A stretch of DNA of 64,000 nt from Avena insularis (lineage: Eukaryota; Streptophyta; Magnoliopsida; Poales; Poaceae), in the NCBI GenBank assembly GCA_023614405.1, contig CM042690.1, positions 524,908,293-524,972,292 on the forward strand. Reading direction: 5' to 3'. Below the pieces are notes generated by a model. That model saw only the letters and a program-made list of their open reading frames with translations. It did no database searches and had not been told where the DNA came from. This document shows positions 37,659 to 49,353 of the stretch, piece after piece (the stretch's first letter is position 1; each line of letters begins with the position of its first letter). The translations under genes were made by a program, and so were the position numbers.

Positions 37659-39280
37659 TGACATATGTATGTCCAATGGACACCCATCTCTAGCCTACTT
37701 GGCTTGGCCCAACAGTAGGCCCACATGGTGATTTACTAAGAACCCACGAAGCTCGTGGCGGTTTGGCTTATGCAAAGCGAATAAGGACACCGACTACTGG
37801 CCAGGGCCGGACCTATGATTTTTGGGGCCCAGGGCGAAACTCGAACCTCGGGCCCCTTAATACAAACGTCAAAACTAATGATATTTAAATCATATTCAAA
37901 AATACTATGGATATCAAATAACTTAAATTTATTGTTTATAATTTTCTTCTAACGTATCTGGATGCAATATTCTCATGATGGATCATCAATATTATTTTTA
38001 TTGGTTACCACTTTGATTGTGCCTCGATTAGTGTCGTTTTGGTGGCCGAGGCACACACGGAGGTCTCCTCTTAACCTCTCGCCTCTAAGTGTGGCCGATG
38101 AGATGTATTCAACTCTTATCCAAGGAACGACCAAACCTCTTATGACCCTAGGGTTGATTGTTCTGCCTCCAAGTTTCGATTAACTCAGTATTCGCAAAAG
38201 AATGAAAACGATATTTTAAAATTTCGAAAAATATAATATTTTTGTGTTGATACATAAAAATGTTCTCTATATAGGCAATGTTTCATTCAAAATGGTTATA
38301 TTTTAGGATACACAAAATGATAAATTTGTGGTTCTAAAAAGAAAAATAAACTTTGTTTCTATCCCCATATTTATGCTTTTACTATATGTCACGAGTGATT
38401 AAATATTTTGATAAAACGTGTGCCTTTCATACTAGACGTGAGTTATATACTTGTTTGAATTTTTCAAGACTTGAAATCTAGTTTTCTCTCTTTTATTAAA
38501 GAAAAATAGCTCACTAGAACTAGGAGCTAGCTATAAGAAAATTTCACGTCGACTGTTGTGTGTACCACCTTCCTGGATTTATTGGTTTTGTTTGCTTTGG
38601 CTAGCGCAACCGACCCACCTAACCAGAAGAGAAGCGAAAAAAAGACCTAAACTTCAAAGCTAAGCAAAAACCAAGCAACTCGAACTTAGCTTCGTCTCTC
38701 TGAATTGCGTACAAAAGAAACGCTCTGACCTGCTCTAATGGCGTTCTGATGTAAGCTCCTCCCAACTGTCCGGCTCGCATATACCATGCCTAGCTAGGGA
38801 CCCCTTGGATTCGAGGGCCCGGGGCGGCCGCCCCTCCCTCCCTCCCCAGGGCCGGCTCTGCTCCTAGCGTGCAAGACAAGAACAAGACCAGGGATAGGAA
38901 AGTACTAGAGTTTTACCCTCGACCTGTAACCGACTCGGACGGTACCTGAGACATAGCTTACGCATATAAAAGCTAGCGGGTCCGCTGAGGAGGGCATCTT
39001 ATCTTATGCACAACTCGCAACATACGCCAGATCCAATCTGTGCATCGACAAGTCATCTAGGCAACTTGTAACTTTTTATTATTAATCAAGAACAAACAAT
39101 CAGGAGTAGGGTTTTTCCTCCGAGGGTTTAAACCTGGGTAAATCGTGCCCCTTGTTTTCTGTCAGCCGACGAAGTCACCAGCGCATATCACCTTCCCTGA
39201 CAGCCAAGTTCATAAACCATGAACATTGTCGTGGAGACTCCACGTCACCTATCATTCGATTCGGTGCCATGAGGTGCATG
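37659..39280 (+). mobile_element. LTR of second gypsy element, split by a hAT-like insertion
   Basis: The LTR starts TGACATATG at 37659 after the purine tract and is interrupted at 37801. It resumes at 38861 with a TATA box (catataaaag, about 38963-38972) and later aacctgggtaaatcgtgcc, a common transcribed-region motif of such LTRs. The right end is not clear; I place it near 39280. Confidence 0.55.
37802..38860. mobile_element. Non-autonomous hAT-like element, 1059 bp
   Basis: The left end is cagggccggacctatg; the right end, read in reverse complement, is cagagccggccctgggg. These are inverted ends of the CAGGGCCGGCCC type. The flanks are ctactggc (37794-37801) and ctcctagc (38861-38868), an 8-bp target duplication matching at 6 of 8 positions. 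The interior is AT-rich in the middle and has no transposase frame. It lies inside the gypsy LTR. Confidence 0.7.
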
Positions 39281-39510
39281 ATGATTTTAAACATAATCTC
39301 ATCAAGGATTGGTGAAAATGGAATGGACAACAAAACAATTAGTGTCTACTTATTTTATATTTGTTGTATGGTTGAAAAATAGTTTATTATATTGTTGATG
39401 AACAAGTTGTTGTACTTATTGTATTATTGATGTACTATTTGCTCTATATTGTAATAATAATAACTATACAATTTATCGTAGATTTATTTGGTGTGTTTGA
39501 TTTCTATATA

Positions 39511-39761
39511 CTCCCTCCTTTCTAAATTAAGGTGCATTTTTGTTTTGGCCAAAGTAAATCTTAATAAATTTTGACTAAATATCTAAAAAATAGTACGAAC
39601 AGCTACGACATGAACTCAATGTTATTAGAATCACCATGAACTATATTTTCATATTATATGTATTTGATATTAGAAAAGTTAGTACATTTTTATATATAGT
39701 TAGTCAAATTTTATAAAGATTGATTTTTGCCAAATATGCGACCTAATTTGAGAAAGAGGAG
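39511..39761. mobile_element. Stowaway-type MITE, 251 bp
   Basis: The ends are ctcctcctttctaaattaagg-like (left: ctccctcctttctaaattaa; right, reverse complement: ctcctctttctcaaattagg), flanked by TA on both sides (39509-39510 and 39762-39763). This fits the Tc1/mariner-derived Stowaway group. There is no coding capacity. Confidence 0.75.
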
Positions 39762-40084
39762 TATGTATGAGTATGTTATTTATGATGGTCGCACGCACTG
39801 TAATTTGCAGCCCGGTGAAACGATACTTGCAGCGCTCTGCAAAATAGCGCTTCCAGTGAAGCTATTGTCGTTGCGCGCGCTAAATTTGCAAAACAGAAGC
39901 TGCAAACGGATTTTAGCACCGGAATTTGCAGCGCGTGTTAGAGTTGCTCTAGGTTGGTTAATATTTGAAAAGTCGCCTTAGAGCAAAGACAATAGTAGAG
40001 CCAGCTGCTGGCTATAAGCTATGTTCATATCATTTAGAGTCAATCTAATAGGCAACATGTACAATAGTCAGTGATTAAAATATA

Positions 40085-40724
40085 ATCTCTCCGTTTATAA
40101 TTAGATCGCGTTCTAGGTTTAGTCAAAGTCAAACTTTTTGAACTTTGACCAAATATTTAGCACAAAAGAAAAATATCTAAAATGTAAAATCTATATTATT
40201 GGAATGGTTGTAAATTATATTTTCATAATATATATATATTTGATATGGAAAAATCCTTCTTACTCCCGGGTGTAGTTACACCCATGTATTATATACTCCC
40301 ATACGAAAGTATAGGTGATACTTTATCGGTTTGAGTATGTTCATATACTTCATCTAAGATACTTTAAATCAAGTTACGTGGAAAAAATGCAAGCAGAGCC
40401 ATAGTTTGCACTATATTTCCGAAATACCCTTTATATTTGTACGTAAAATAAGAGTATGTAAAAAACTTATACATACTACCCCAAAAGTAGTATATATACT
40501 ACTAAATAACCTTATAATACTTCATACTACGCGTACATACTCTTCGGTATGATAGATACTATCTACATGGTGTGAAACACACGTGAGTGTAGTTACACCC
40601 GGGAGTAAATGAATATGTCCTATTTAATATTAATATTGATATTTTTTCCTATGTTTTTGGTCAAAGTTGACAAAGTTTGACCTTAGTAAATTCTAAAACA
40701 CGATCTATTAAAAAACAGAGAGAG
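40085..40724. mobile_element. Stowaway-like MITE (outer of nested pair)
   Basis: The left end atctctccgtttataattag and the right end (reverse complement ctctctctgttttttaatag) form degenerate inverted repeats with TA flanks. It is interrupted by the element at 40263-40605. Both halves contain inverted 'gtcaaagt...tttgacc' motifs. Confidence 0.65.
40263..40605. mobile_element. MITE with ctcccgggtgta termini, 343 bp (innermost)
   Basis: The left end ctcccgggtgtagttacacc and the right end gagtgtagttacacccggga(g) are inverted repeats (18 of 21 positions), flanked by TA at 40261-40262 and 40606-40607. It interrupts the MITE at 40085-40724. Confidence 0.75.
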
Positions 40725-40804
40725 TATTACTTTATTATTGTATGACCCACTTTACACTCTCATATAGCGTCTATGAACACGTGCTGTAGTTGGCACTTAA
40801 CTAA

Positions 40805-41691
40805 GAGCAAGTTTAATAGTGTAGCCGGTTGTTGGCTATAAGATGTTGCCACATCATCTACAGTCAGTTATATAGCTAACACGTATAATAGTTAGACAAA
40901 AGAAGGTACTACTTTATTGAGGTATGACCCACATTTCACTCTCACAAAACACCTAGGAGCACGTGTTAGAGCTGACTCTTATCTTAGAGTAAGTATAATA
41001 AGCAGACTATATGATCTAAAATAGTACTCCCTCCGTTCTGATTTAGTCTACATCCTAGAAAAAATTAGACAAATTAGTGTTGCATTTATTAGTACTACTT
41101 AGATACGTGAACAACCAATCTAAGCTACATTGAAAATAGGACCATCCAATAGAGAGAGCAGAACCACTTCGTTTTCTATGTTCTTGTTGACTAAAAGCTA
41201 AAATGTAGATTATTTCAGAATAAATTTTGAGGCTAGAATATAGACTATTTCAGAATGGAGAGAATACATTTGTGCTTAGTTGGATGAGAGAGAAGAGGAG
41301 AGAGAAAAGAAGTGGGCTCTTAGTTAACAGTCAGTTGCAGCACGTGCTCCTAGGCACTATGAGAGAGTGTAAAGTAAACCATATATTAATAAAGTAGTAT
41401 ACTTTTATCTCTATCTATTGTACATGTTGACTATTAGGTTAACTCTAGATGACATGGACATGGCTTATAGCCAGCAGTTGGCTATACTATTGATCTTCTC
41501 TTACAACCGGCTTATCTTCTCTCTCCCTCTTCTCTCTTTTCCAACTCAGCATAAATAGTATATTTTACTTATAGCCAGTTGATGTGGCTCTATTGTACTT
41601 CATCTAAGAGCTCACTCCTCATCCCTCTCATCCAACTAAACACAAATTTTAAGTCTGATAGCCTGCTGACTAAACTTTATTGTACTTGCTC
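40805..41691. mobile_element. Cluster of 'gagcaagtacaata' MITE copies, both orientations
   Basis: At least three partial or complete copies follow one another. One starts gagcaagtttaatag at 40805, one in reverse orientation contains gacatggcttatagcc (about 41455), and one ends tattgtacttgctc at about 41691. All share 'ttggctata' and 'cacgtgctcctag' blocks. A Stowaway copy at 41037-41264 is inserted among them. Confidence 0.55.
41037..41264. mobile_element. Stowaway-type MITE, 228 bp
   Basis: The ends ctccctccgttctgatttag and (reverse complement) ttctctccattctgaaatag are flanked by TA (41035-41036 and 41265-41266). Confidence 0.7.
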
Positions 41692-42229
41692 TTATATGAA
41701 AGGCTAGAAGTACACTCGTAGAGGGGGAGTCCATGCATTTCACTGTGGTGCATTCAAAGAGAGACGGACGGTGCTTTGCCTCTACGTCACAGTACTCGCA
41801 TCACAGTGACGTGCAACAGTGACCTTCTGCGTATGTTTGACTTTGGGCAGCACACGTCGGTATAGCTACTCGATAGTGTTGTGGCGCATCGATGTAAAAG
41901 AGTCATTGCTAGAGATATTATGACTTGGTCCGTATTTTTATTTGAGAGATACCACCTCCTATTTTTGTCGATGAAGCGGGGAAATTGAGAAGAGTCGCAG
42001 GACAACAACAACCGGTGATTCCGTCGACTACCATCCCACCGCCGTAGACCGTAGCCGTCCACCGCCCAACCTCCATAAACAACGACCCCCGACACCCCTC
42101 CTTGATTACGCCCAACAAACCTCGTTCGGTCGTTCCGCATCCCAAACCTCTCATTCCGCCCCACCACACCACCCCACTCCACTCCTCCTCTCACATCCAA
42201 GCGCTCCGCACCGCCGCACAGTAGCCGCC

Positions 42230-44554
42230 ATGGCTCTCAGCGCCGGCGCCAACTCCGCTGCCTGCATCCTCGTCCTCCTCGCGCTCGCGGCCGCCGCTGG
42301 GGCGGCCACCCCGGCCCCGGCACCGGCGGCGGACTGCTCGGCGGCGTTGGCGGGCCTCGCCGACTGCCTCGACTACGTGTCGCCCGACAGCAAGTCGGCC
42401 AAGCCGTCCAAGACCTGCTGCGGGGAGGTCAAGACCGCCGTCAGCAGCCCCGCTACCGTGGACTGCCTCTGCGCCGCCGTGGCGTCCAAGATGCCATCGC
42501 CGATACCGATCAACATGACCCGGGTGCTCGCCCTCCCCACCGCCTGCGGCGAATCTCCAACCGTTCTCTCCAAGTGCAAGGGTGAGCACCGTGCCCTTTG
42601 CTCTCCTCTTCCATGGCTATTCTTGCACAGGATTTTCCTAGTAAAATCTTACTGATGTATAGAAAGTTATTACTTACCGTGCCTAATAATTCCGAGATTT
42701 TCCCAAAGAATCACGCCAAGAAACTAGGCCTAAATCGTGCTGTTTTAGTAGGAAATTAATGATCTCCTAGATTTTTTGGTTCAGGTTTATACTAGTACGT
42801 AGTACTATGGAAGATCTTAAACTGTGGATTTAACATTTACCCCCTGTTGTTTGCTTGCAGTTCTGCCGGGTAGTGCTCCTACTGAAGGTAACACTCTTCA
42901 GTACACATCGCCCTCTTTGTATTGCACTCTTTGATGCGTGCCCGTTTCTTATTTTTCTTGTTCTGTTTGCTACTAGTATGATGTTCGTCTGGCTCAGTAA
43001 CAGCCTAGTAGTAGTAGGACATGCGTTCAGGAAATTATTACGATGAAGTCACACATCTACTTTAGCTTTTTAGGGTTATATTTCAAATTTGGTTGCGTTA
43101 CATCACATCTCCAAAAGAAAACGAAGCTGTTTTTGTATTTTCTACATCGAAGAAGTGACTCTAACCCAAAATAAAATAAACATTGTTCACAATAATGACA
43201 TAGAAATGGGGCCGCCGTAGTGTTCTTTGTCCGTGAACAAAGCACTATTGGTTTCTCAGCTTTTCCATTCTTTGTAGCTTTGCGAGCCATTGCATGTGCA
43301 CTCTGAGCAGCCAAAAGATACAGACAGGCGCATATGAACTAAAAGTAACTTTTTTATTTGGAAAAAAAGGTACTCCTAGGACTAGCTAAAGAAACTTTGA
43401 CGAGCCAGAGGCAGTCACATGATGTGATAACAAAACCCGTACTGGCAATTGTATGATTGCCGTCGTCCGTATGTGCACCGAGCGGCCTCTTTGGATGCAC
43501 AATGTGCATTGAAATTTCAAAGGATCTCCTCGAGTACCGTATTTTGATCTTGGGACAGGATGTCGTTTCTGTCTGGTAGGGACCCCATTTTTGTTCTTGG
43601 GTAGGCTAGGAGTTGATCTGGATATTTTCTTCTGCGAGCAAGAGATGCTATATTTTGATCTGATGCACTTGCCAAGTTGGCATTGTGCAAAAGATGCGGG
43701 GCTACTACTTAATTCCTAGAGATCTGTACTGTAGTCACGGGGAGGCACAGGCAAACCAAGTCACGGGAGCCTACAAGTTGTTGCACTGACAGTGAAGACT
43801 CCAGACAGCCCAACAAATTTCAAATACAGTATTGAAGGAAAAACTAGTAATCGCACAAGATTTTTCTGGGCTATGTTGTGAAGAACGACGAGGTACATGG
43901 CCAAGTGTTCATCTCATTTCCTCTCAACTAGGGCACTCAACACGACACTCAAAAACCATGGTCCAATTATTTGCATTACCTTGCTCTTGTAAGGAAGGAA
44001 AATGAACCGCCAGCCGGTTTACACTGTTTCTGTTTACACCCTTTCTTGGAGCACATCTACTCCATTCTTGGCTAGATCCCTGAGACCAAAATTGTGATCT
44101 ACTACTAGATGCTGTCACTACTCCCACTAGTAGCGGGACAATGCTCCATCTGGCCAATTAGGCCAATCTAGACATTTCTGGTAAGTTGCCAATGTGGTGT
44201 TTGCTTTCGTGGTGTCATTGAATAGTGTGGCAAGCTGGCTTTCCAGCTATTCTGATAGCTGGAGCAATAGTAACCACTAGTACGTACAGTACGAATTTAT
44301 GGTTGGAGACATGACACAGCTGTCCAAACTGCACGGAGACATTTACATTGTAACTGTTTGGACTGTTAAGTCGTTTCATCAACCTTGAAGTGCTTGGTCC
44401 TGATAATCCTTTTCTCACTGCAGCACCCGCACCGTCCAGTGGTGGCGTCACTGCTTCACCACCAAAGCCGAACGCAGCGGCGAGGTCTCCTGTCTCTGCA
44501 GCCATCCTTGTGGCAACCGTGGTGGCTCCGCTGCTCGCCTTCTATTACCTCTGA
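42230..44554 (+). CDS. GPI-anchored non-specific lipid transfer protein (LTPG-like), 3 exons
   Basis: Exons are 42230-42581, 42861-42887 and 44424-44554 (all GT-AG, phase 1 joins), giving 169 residues. Residues 1-26 form a signal peptide (hydrophobic Ala/Leu run), followed by a Pro/Ala linker. The mature domain has the eight-cysteine pattern C...C...CC...CxC...C...C (starting ADCSAALAGLADC, TCCGEV, DCLCAA, TACGES, SKCK), which folds as a lipid-binding all-helical domain. The tail is Ser/Pro-rich, then ends in a hydrophobic stretch (AAILVATVVAPLLAFYYL), fitting a GPI-anchor signal. Such proteins carry lipids at the outer plasma membrane for cuticle and wall deposition. Exon 2 is only 27 bp; intron 2 is 1536 bp. 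The ATG at 42230 follows a CT-rich leader. The upstream 2.7 kb is a MITE cluster. This gene looks intact. Confidence 0.9.
42861..42887 (+). other. 27-bp micro-exon of the lipid transfer protein gene
   Basis: The micro-exon lies between ttgcag and ggtaac. It encodes about nine residues of the Pro/Thr linker and keeps the frame with both neighbours. Confidence 0.8.
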
Positions 44555-45411
44555 GGACTGACCTCTCGGCCTCACATTGTGTTTTATCCTCCGTAGACTT
44601 TGTGACTGCCATGAGCAGCTGGGCAATCTGAATTTACCCTATGACTTTTGTGGCTATCGTCCAGAGTCAGGATGGTGGGCTATGAGTTACTTAGACCATG
44701 ATGTTGTGGCCTGAATATTCGGTAGTTCCAGGTTATGACAGTTTGCTGAATTGCAATAATTTTGGAATGTGGGAGTGATCTTTGACGAGTCGCGGTAGCA
44801 AGCAGTTTATTTGGTTGGACCCATAAATAAGATTGCTTTATTAGCAACAAAAAATAATTCTATGGGTTCGTTGCTTACATTTTAGAGGTTTATTTTTGCG
44901 AACGCCTTACATTTTAGAGTTAAATACATGGAGCGCACACACTCAAAAAAAAAAAAATATACATGGAGCACACATAAGCTTGATCTAGATGCCCAAATAA
45001 CCCCCACAAACTTGCAAAGTGGGGTGAGGTGGCACTTGAACTTATTTTAACTTAATAATAAACTTGTATTACCTTGTTAAACATCAGATCTACCAGGCTA
45101 CAGCTGTCGAAGATAATTATCCAAAAAATCTGAGTCGTGATGAAAAGTCTTTTGGGTGGACCTTGCCCCACATGCCATCCCCTCGTATATCTTCTCCTTC
45201 CTCTACCTTCTTTCTCATCGAACAATCGCACCGTCGACAATCCCTCCTACTACATGTCACCGCTAGCACCCCCGCTCCTACCTCCCACCGCGCCTCTTGC
45301 TACCTCACATAGCCCCCTCCTGCTACCTCCTGCCGACATCGTGTGATTACTACGATCCCAAGGGCCTGACCATGTCCAAGGATGCCGTGAAAGGGAGCAT
45401 GTAGGGCTACG
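44555..45411. other. 3' flank and intergenic sequence
   Basis: Directly after the lipid transfer protein stop lies probable 3' UTR, with AATAA-like motifs near 44755 and 44828. A run of 13 A's follows near 44946. A CT-rich part at 45170-45330 and a short open stretch (YYDPKGLTMSKDAVKGSM, about 45345-45405) precede the LTR remnant. No gene is called. Confidence 0.4.
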
Positions 45412-46000
45412 TGTTGGGGATATGCATAATGGATATCACCATAGCATAGTCTTATTCCAGCTAAATCGGGTGGCTCATAGATGGTAACATGGCCTCTGGG
45501 TGCTGGGCAGTCTAGTTAGAGAAATACAGAAGGGTGGCCCATGCCGGAATAGTAGGGAGCATACGGTACCGACGTAGACGAAGTCGGAGCCTTAGAGTAC
45601 ATGACATGAATACTAGTTAGTATTAGTGTATGACTCAGTAACTGTCCGGTATGGACTTAACCCTGTAACACTAGGTTCTGGCATCTTTATATGTCGAACC
45701 TGTGGTAGCCTTTAGGGCACAATTCAATCTTGCATAGCGGACCATACAATCTGTGTAACTCGGCGTATTGCCATTATAGTGGTTGAAAGTAGGACTAGGA
45801 TTATGTCACCGTTGTGGGGTTTGAACCTGGGTAAGCTATGTTACCACGTACCCACCAACTCGTTGCCTTACCCCACGTCTCTCTAATCACGCTGTGAGAA
45901 ACCCCCAATAGCGTACTCGTGGCCAATACCATGACACTACGCTGGCGAGCGTGTTTGACTCTGGAGTTTGAGGAGAACCAATAGCATGCAAATAAAGTCA
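45412..46000 (+). mobile_element. LTR remnant, probably gypsy
   Basis: It starts TGTTGGGGATATGC at 45412, has a TATA-like tttatatg near 45688, then gggtttgaacctgggtaagc near 45817, resembling the transcribed region of gypsy LTRs. The right end is not clear. It appears to be on the opposite strand to the pseudogene at 46015-47550, so the two may be separate insertions. Confidence 0.4.
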
Positions 46001-46014
46001 GATGAATGAGACGC

Positions 46015-47550
46015 TTACATGGTGATGGGCATTTTTGCCAACGATATGTCAACAATATTTCTTCTCTTCTCCGCCTCCAAAGAGGTGGTGGACTTCTTGG
46101 AGGTCCCGCTCTTCGTCTTATTCTTATTCTTGCTCGTGGTAGTAGCATCAAAGACGGGAACTCTGCACTTTCGCGGTGCCAGAGCAGGATGATCCTTGGT
46201 GGATTCATCATATGAAAGGACCAAGACATCCTTGAACTTTAGGTTATACACCTGAGGAGCCATATCCTCCTCGGCTAAGCCCATAAGCTAGCAAAGTCAA
46301 GTCCAAGTCAGTAATGCAAATGATAAACATAAGGAGAAAACTTTGGAGTACAAAAATAGTAAAAGGTAAACATTACCTCGGGACACTTGCCCTGCATGAC
46401 CATGCCAAAGGTAATCTTGAAGCCACGCTTCTTGTCCTTCACCTTGACCATGTCCTTCATATGGATCTTGATGGTATCACTGAGGAGTTGTCGGGAGAGA
46501 TCCTTAGAGGACCCCCTCGCCCTAGTGTACCTATGCATCAAGGAGGAGCGGTGCTACAGAGGTTGGATCTGCCTTGTGAACCAGCACATGGCCAGGTCTA
46601 GGTCCATCAACCCGATGTCCATGAGCCGCTCGATCCGTCTTACGGCGCGAGAAGCCTCTGGGTCAGAGGGAAGAAGGCCCTTGGACTGCTAGTTGGTGGA
46701 CTTAACGGCAACTCCATCCACGAAGTCATGATAATTGGCCACACGACCCTCAAGAGGAATGTCCGGCCCGTAGAAACACGATCTATGCCAGTTCTTGACA
46801 GATTCGTGCCCGGCTATGTCGAGGAACTTCGGTTAGGGCGGATCTTGAAGCTTATGGTTCCTCAATTGGCTAACTCATCCTTGGAAATTGCTGACTCTCT
46901 CTTGACGGTGAATAAGTAGATGAAGATGTCTAACCTAGGTCTGATTCCTAGGTATCCCTCAAAGAGTGCTACGAAATTACTAAGCACTAGGATGCTATTA
47001 GGCGATAGATTATGGGGGAGGACTTGGAAATGCTCGAAGACCTTCAAGAGAAAGTGGTAGATCGAAAGGGAAACACCGTGAATCAACTGGGTCTTTAGGT
47101 ACACTTTTTCTCCGGCTTGAGGATTGGGAGTTACCTCGTCGGCCAGCGCTAAGCGCCATTCTAGCTCCTATGTCAACGGGAGATACCCCTTGCCGATAAG
47201 GTCACTCGGCTCCGAAGGCTCGAGAGTTGAGCCCCTCCATAGGCCCTTATACGAGTTCGCATCAGCATCATCTTCTTCATCGGTGGCATCGGGCGCTTCC
47301 ACTTTATGTCCACCGCTGGTGGTTTCTACCACCACGATAGTGACCAATAAACCTCCACCTACAGTGGTTGTGCGACCTCACCTCCGCAGAGAGGTGTCGA
47401 CGAACGTGCGTGGTAAATTCACCATGTCTCTGTGTCTGCCGCCAACGCTTCGAATATCACGCAGGAGTTTTGAGGCGACACTAGGTTCAGGCTACGTCAT
47501 CTTCCTGCCATATGTAGGTGAGCAGGGTTCTCGAGATTCCTGGAGATAGC
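46015..47550 (-). pseudogene. 'Putative gypsy-type transposon' protein (Transposase_28-like), decayed
   Basis: On the minus strand, pieces in changing frames give KGLWRGSTLEPSEPSD (about 47270-47225), ALADEVTPNP (about 47140), then FEHFQVLPHNLSPNSILVLS and FVALFEGYLGIRP (47040-46940). Later come KKRGFKITFGM (about 46430), and a C-terminal basic, Lys/Thr-rich part ends at 46015. The central block matches the grass protein family annotated as putative gypsy-type transposon (Pfam Transposase_28). Stops and frameshifts are frequent between 46860 and 46550. No polymerase follows. Confidence 0.6.
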
Positions 47551-48199
47551 CGGACAATATCCGACTACGAGGATTATATTGTTCCTAGCATTCTTACTTG
47601 ACGCTTAACCTCGTAATTTGTAAACTGAATCCATTCATCCAAAATACAAGTTGTGTCCTAAAGTACATTATTTTAGTGATCCCTATGTCGTACCCTATAG
47701 ATCTATTTAATATACCAATCCTGAATACCTAGTAAAACATGGTCCTTAATGTAGGAGAACGTACCAGCGAATAAGGGAATATGGTAGAAGTAGACAGCGG
47801 GATAAGGATCTGTCTGACGACAATGGAAGCAAGCGTCAGGACAGATCTGCACGGCAACGGTGTAAGCATGCGGCGAGATAGGGATCTAAACGATGATCTT
47901 AGCGATATTGGTCGAAGACAATGAGTCAAGTGTTAGAACTGGTGGGAATATTTTGAGATAACAAGACAAATGCGGAAACTAGTCTATTTTTTTTGCGAAA
48001 TGTGGGAGTGGTGAGTTTGGTCTAGAAATTTCGAAATTTACTCGAAAGTAATTCTTAACTACATATACTATAATATATATACACATGGAACAAAACCACA
48101 CTATCAACTATTACAAACTAGTTAATTAGCACAGTACTATGCAATCAATTAGTACATATTACAAACCATAAAACAAGATTAACTACTTAATCATAATAA
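47551..48199. other. AT-rich intergenic sequence
   Basis: No gene, tandem repeat or terminal repeat recognised. Confidence 0.4.
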
Positions 48200-48810
48200 T
48201 TAAAAGGCATCTAGCCTGGCCGTATCTAAGTACAGGTTTTCAGGAATATCAGTTAATTTGGCCCCAATTGCATCCATCTCCTCGGTGTGTATCCAGCTGG
48301 AGCTCATGTTTTTCCCTTCAAGTTTATGTTTTGCTTCCTCTATGCTGCCAAAATATTCGTGATCATGCATCCCATTGTGTAGTTCATGCTCCCATCACAA
48401 CGCCATTATAAAGCCCTACATCAAGAGTGGGTGTGGAGGGTTATACCACTGGATGAACGAGCACTTTGCGTGTTCGAAATTGCAACCCAAAGACTGAGGT
48501 CCATTCCTTCTAACTCCACGCGGCAGTGTGGAGTCAGGCCGCACAAGCACCGCTTTTTCGTATATGCGTAGATGCCACGTCAAATCGGGCCTAGCCTCCG
48601 TGCTGGAATCTGATATATACAAATCAAACATCATCATCGAATCGAGAGCGACAAAATAGGAAAAAATAAAAATTTGCCTAAAATGTGTGAGAGAAAACCA
48701 GTCTAGTCTGGTCGTACCTTGACCGGCTGGCCATCTAGGTTATTGGTGGTTCCCCGCGGTGGGTTAGGCTTGGGAGGCCCGCACACGTCCATCAACTGCT
48801 TCGTGCCCAT
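48200..48810 (-). pseudogene. GRF-like zinc-finger gene remnant
   Basis: A possible first exon (48810-48718, MGTKQLMDVCGPP..., ending before GTACGACC) is followed by an intron ending tatatatcag at 48610. In the downstream exon one frame reads LRIYEKAVLVRPDSTL, then CNFEHAKCSFIQWYNPPHP, resembling the last zinc ligand and FxxW part of GRF-type fingers. After stops at 48416-48418 and 48395-48397 the same frame continues as WEHELHNGMHDHEYFGSIEE and ends at TAA 48200-48202. The frame does not match a direct join from exon 1. It is best seen as a broken relative of the family that includes 24419-24868, on weak evidence. Confidence 0.35.
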
Positions 48811-48871
48811 GCTTGCCGTTAGAACTAATAGAGTTTGGAAAGAAGAAGAGATAGAGAAGATTGGGAGGGGG

Positions 48872-49078
48872 GGCGACTACTCTTATTCTAACCGCCAGCG
48901 AAGATGGCCACACAAGTCAGGAAACACGTGTCACGACTAAGCGAAGTGTAATCTAGGCCTTTCTACACTACACTGGCGACTACTCTTATTCTAACCGCCA
49001 GCGAAGATGGCCACACAAGTCAGCGAAACACGTGTCACGACTAAGCGAAGTGTAATCTAGGCCTTTCTACACTACACT
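48872..49078. repeat. 103/104-bp direct tandem duplication
   Basis: ggcgactactcttattctaa starts at 48872 and again at 48975. The two copies differ by a single inserted C (gtcaggaaac versus gtcagcgaaac), so the event is young. Confidence 0.95.
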
Positions 49079-49353
49079 ATGACACATTATACCATCATGC
49101 AAGGTATAATGCAGATGTTTTCACATAAAAACATTACATAATTGCACTTAAGCATCCCTTCTATATACACGCTGCTAATAAAAGGTAGCATGCACATTAA
49201 AAAATATTAAAACTATATTGACGATGACCCCTTTCTTCTTGCATGCCGGCCCAACATCGGAGCGACTATCCCTGGTGATCGGCCACGTCTCTACTGGTGC
49301 TGAAGTGAACAGGCAATCTCCAACTCCATCTCCATATCGAACTACTCATCCTC

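Larger units (their letters stand above)
39981..40812. mobile_element. MITE of a 'gagcaagtacaata' family, carrying two nested MITEs
   Basis: The left end gagcaaagacaatag...ccagctgctggctataag and the right end cacgtgctgtagttggcac...taagagc resemble the ends of neighbouring copies at 40805-41691. The middle is occupied by the insertion at 40085-40724. Confidence 0.55.

Noticed and set aside
37962..38183. 73-aa forward ORF in the hAT-like element
   Set aside because: Too short, no hAT dimerisation or zinc-finger motif.
42191..42589. 132-aa reverse ORF opposite the lipid transfer protein exon
   Set aside because: It is the antisense shadow of a GC-rich coding exon.
43057..43314. 85-aa reverse ORF within intron 2 of the lipid transfer protein gene
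   Set aside because: AT-rich intron sequence, no similarity recognised, no promoter signals.
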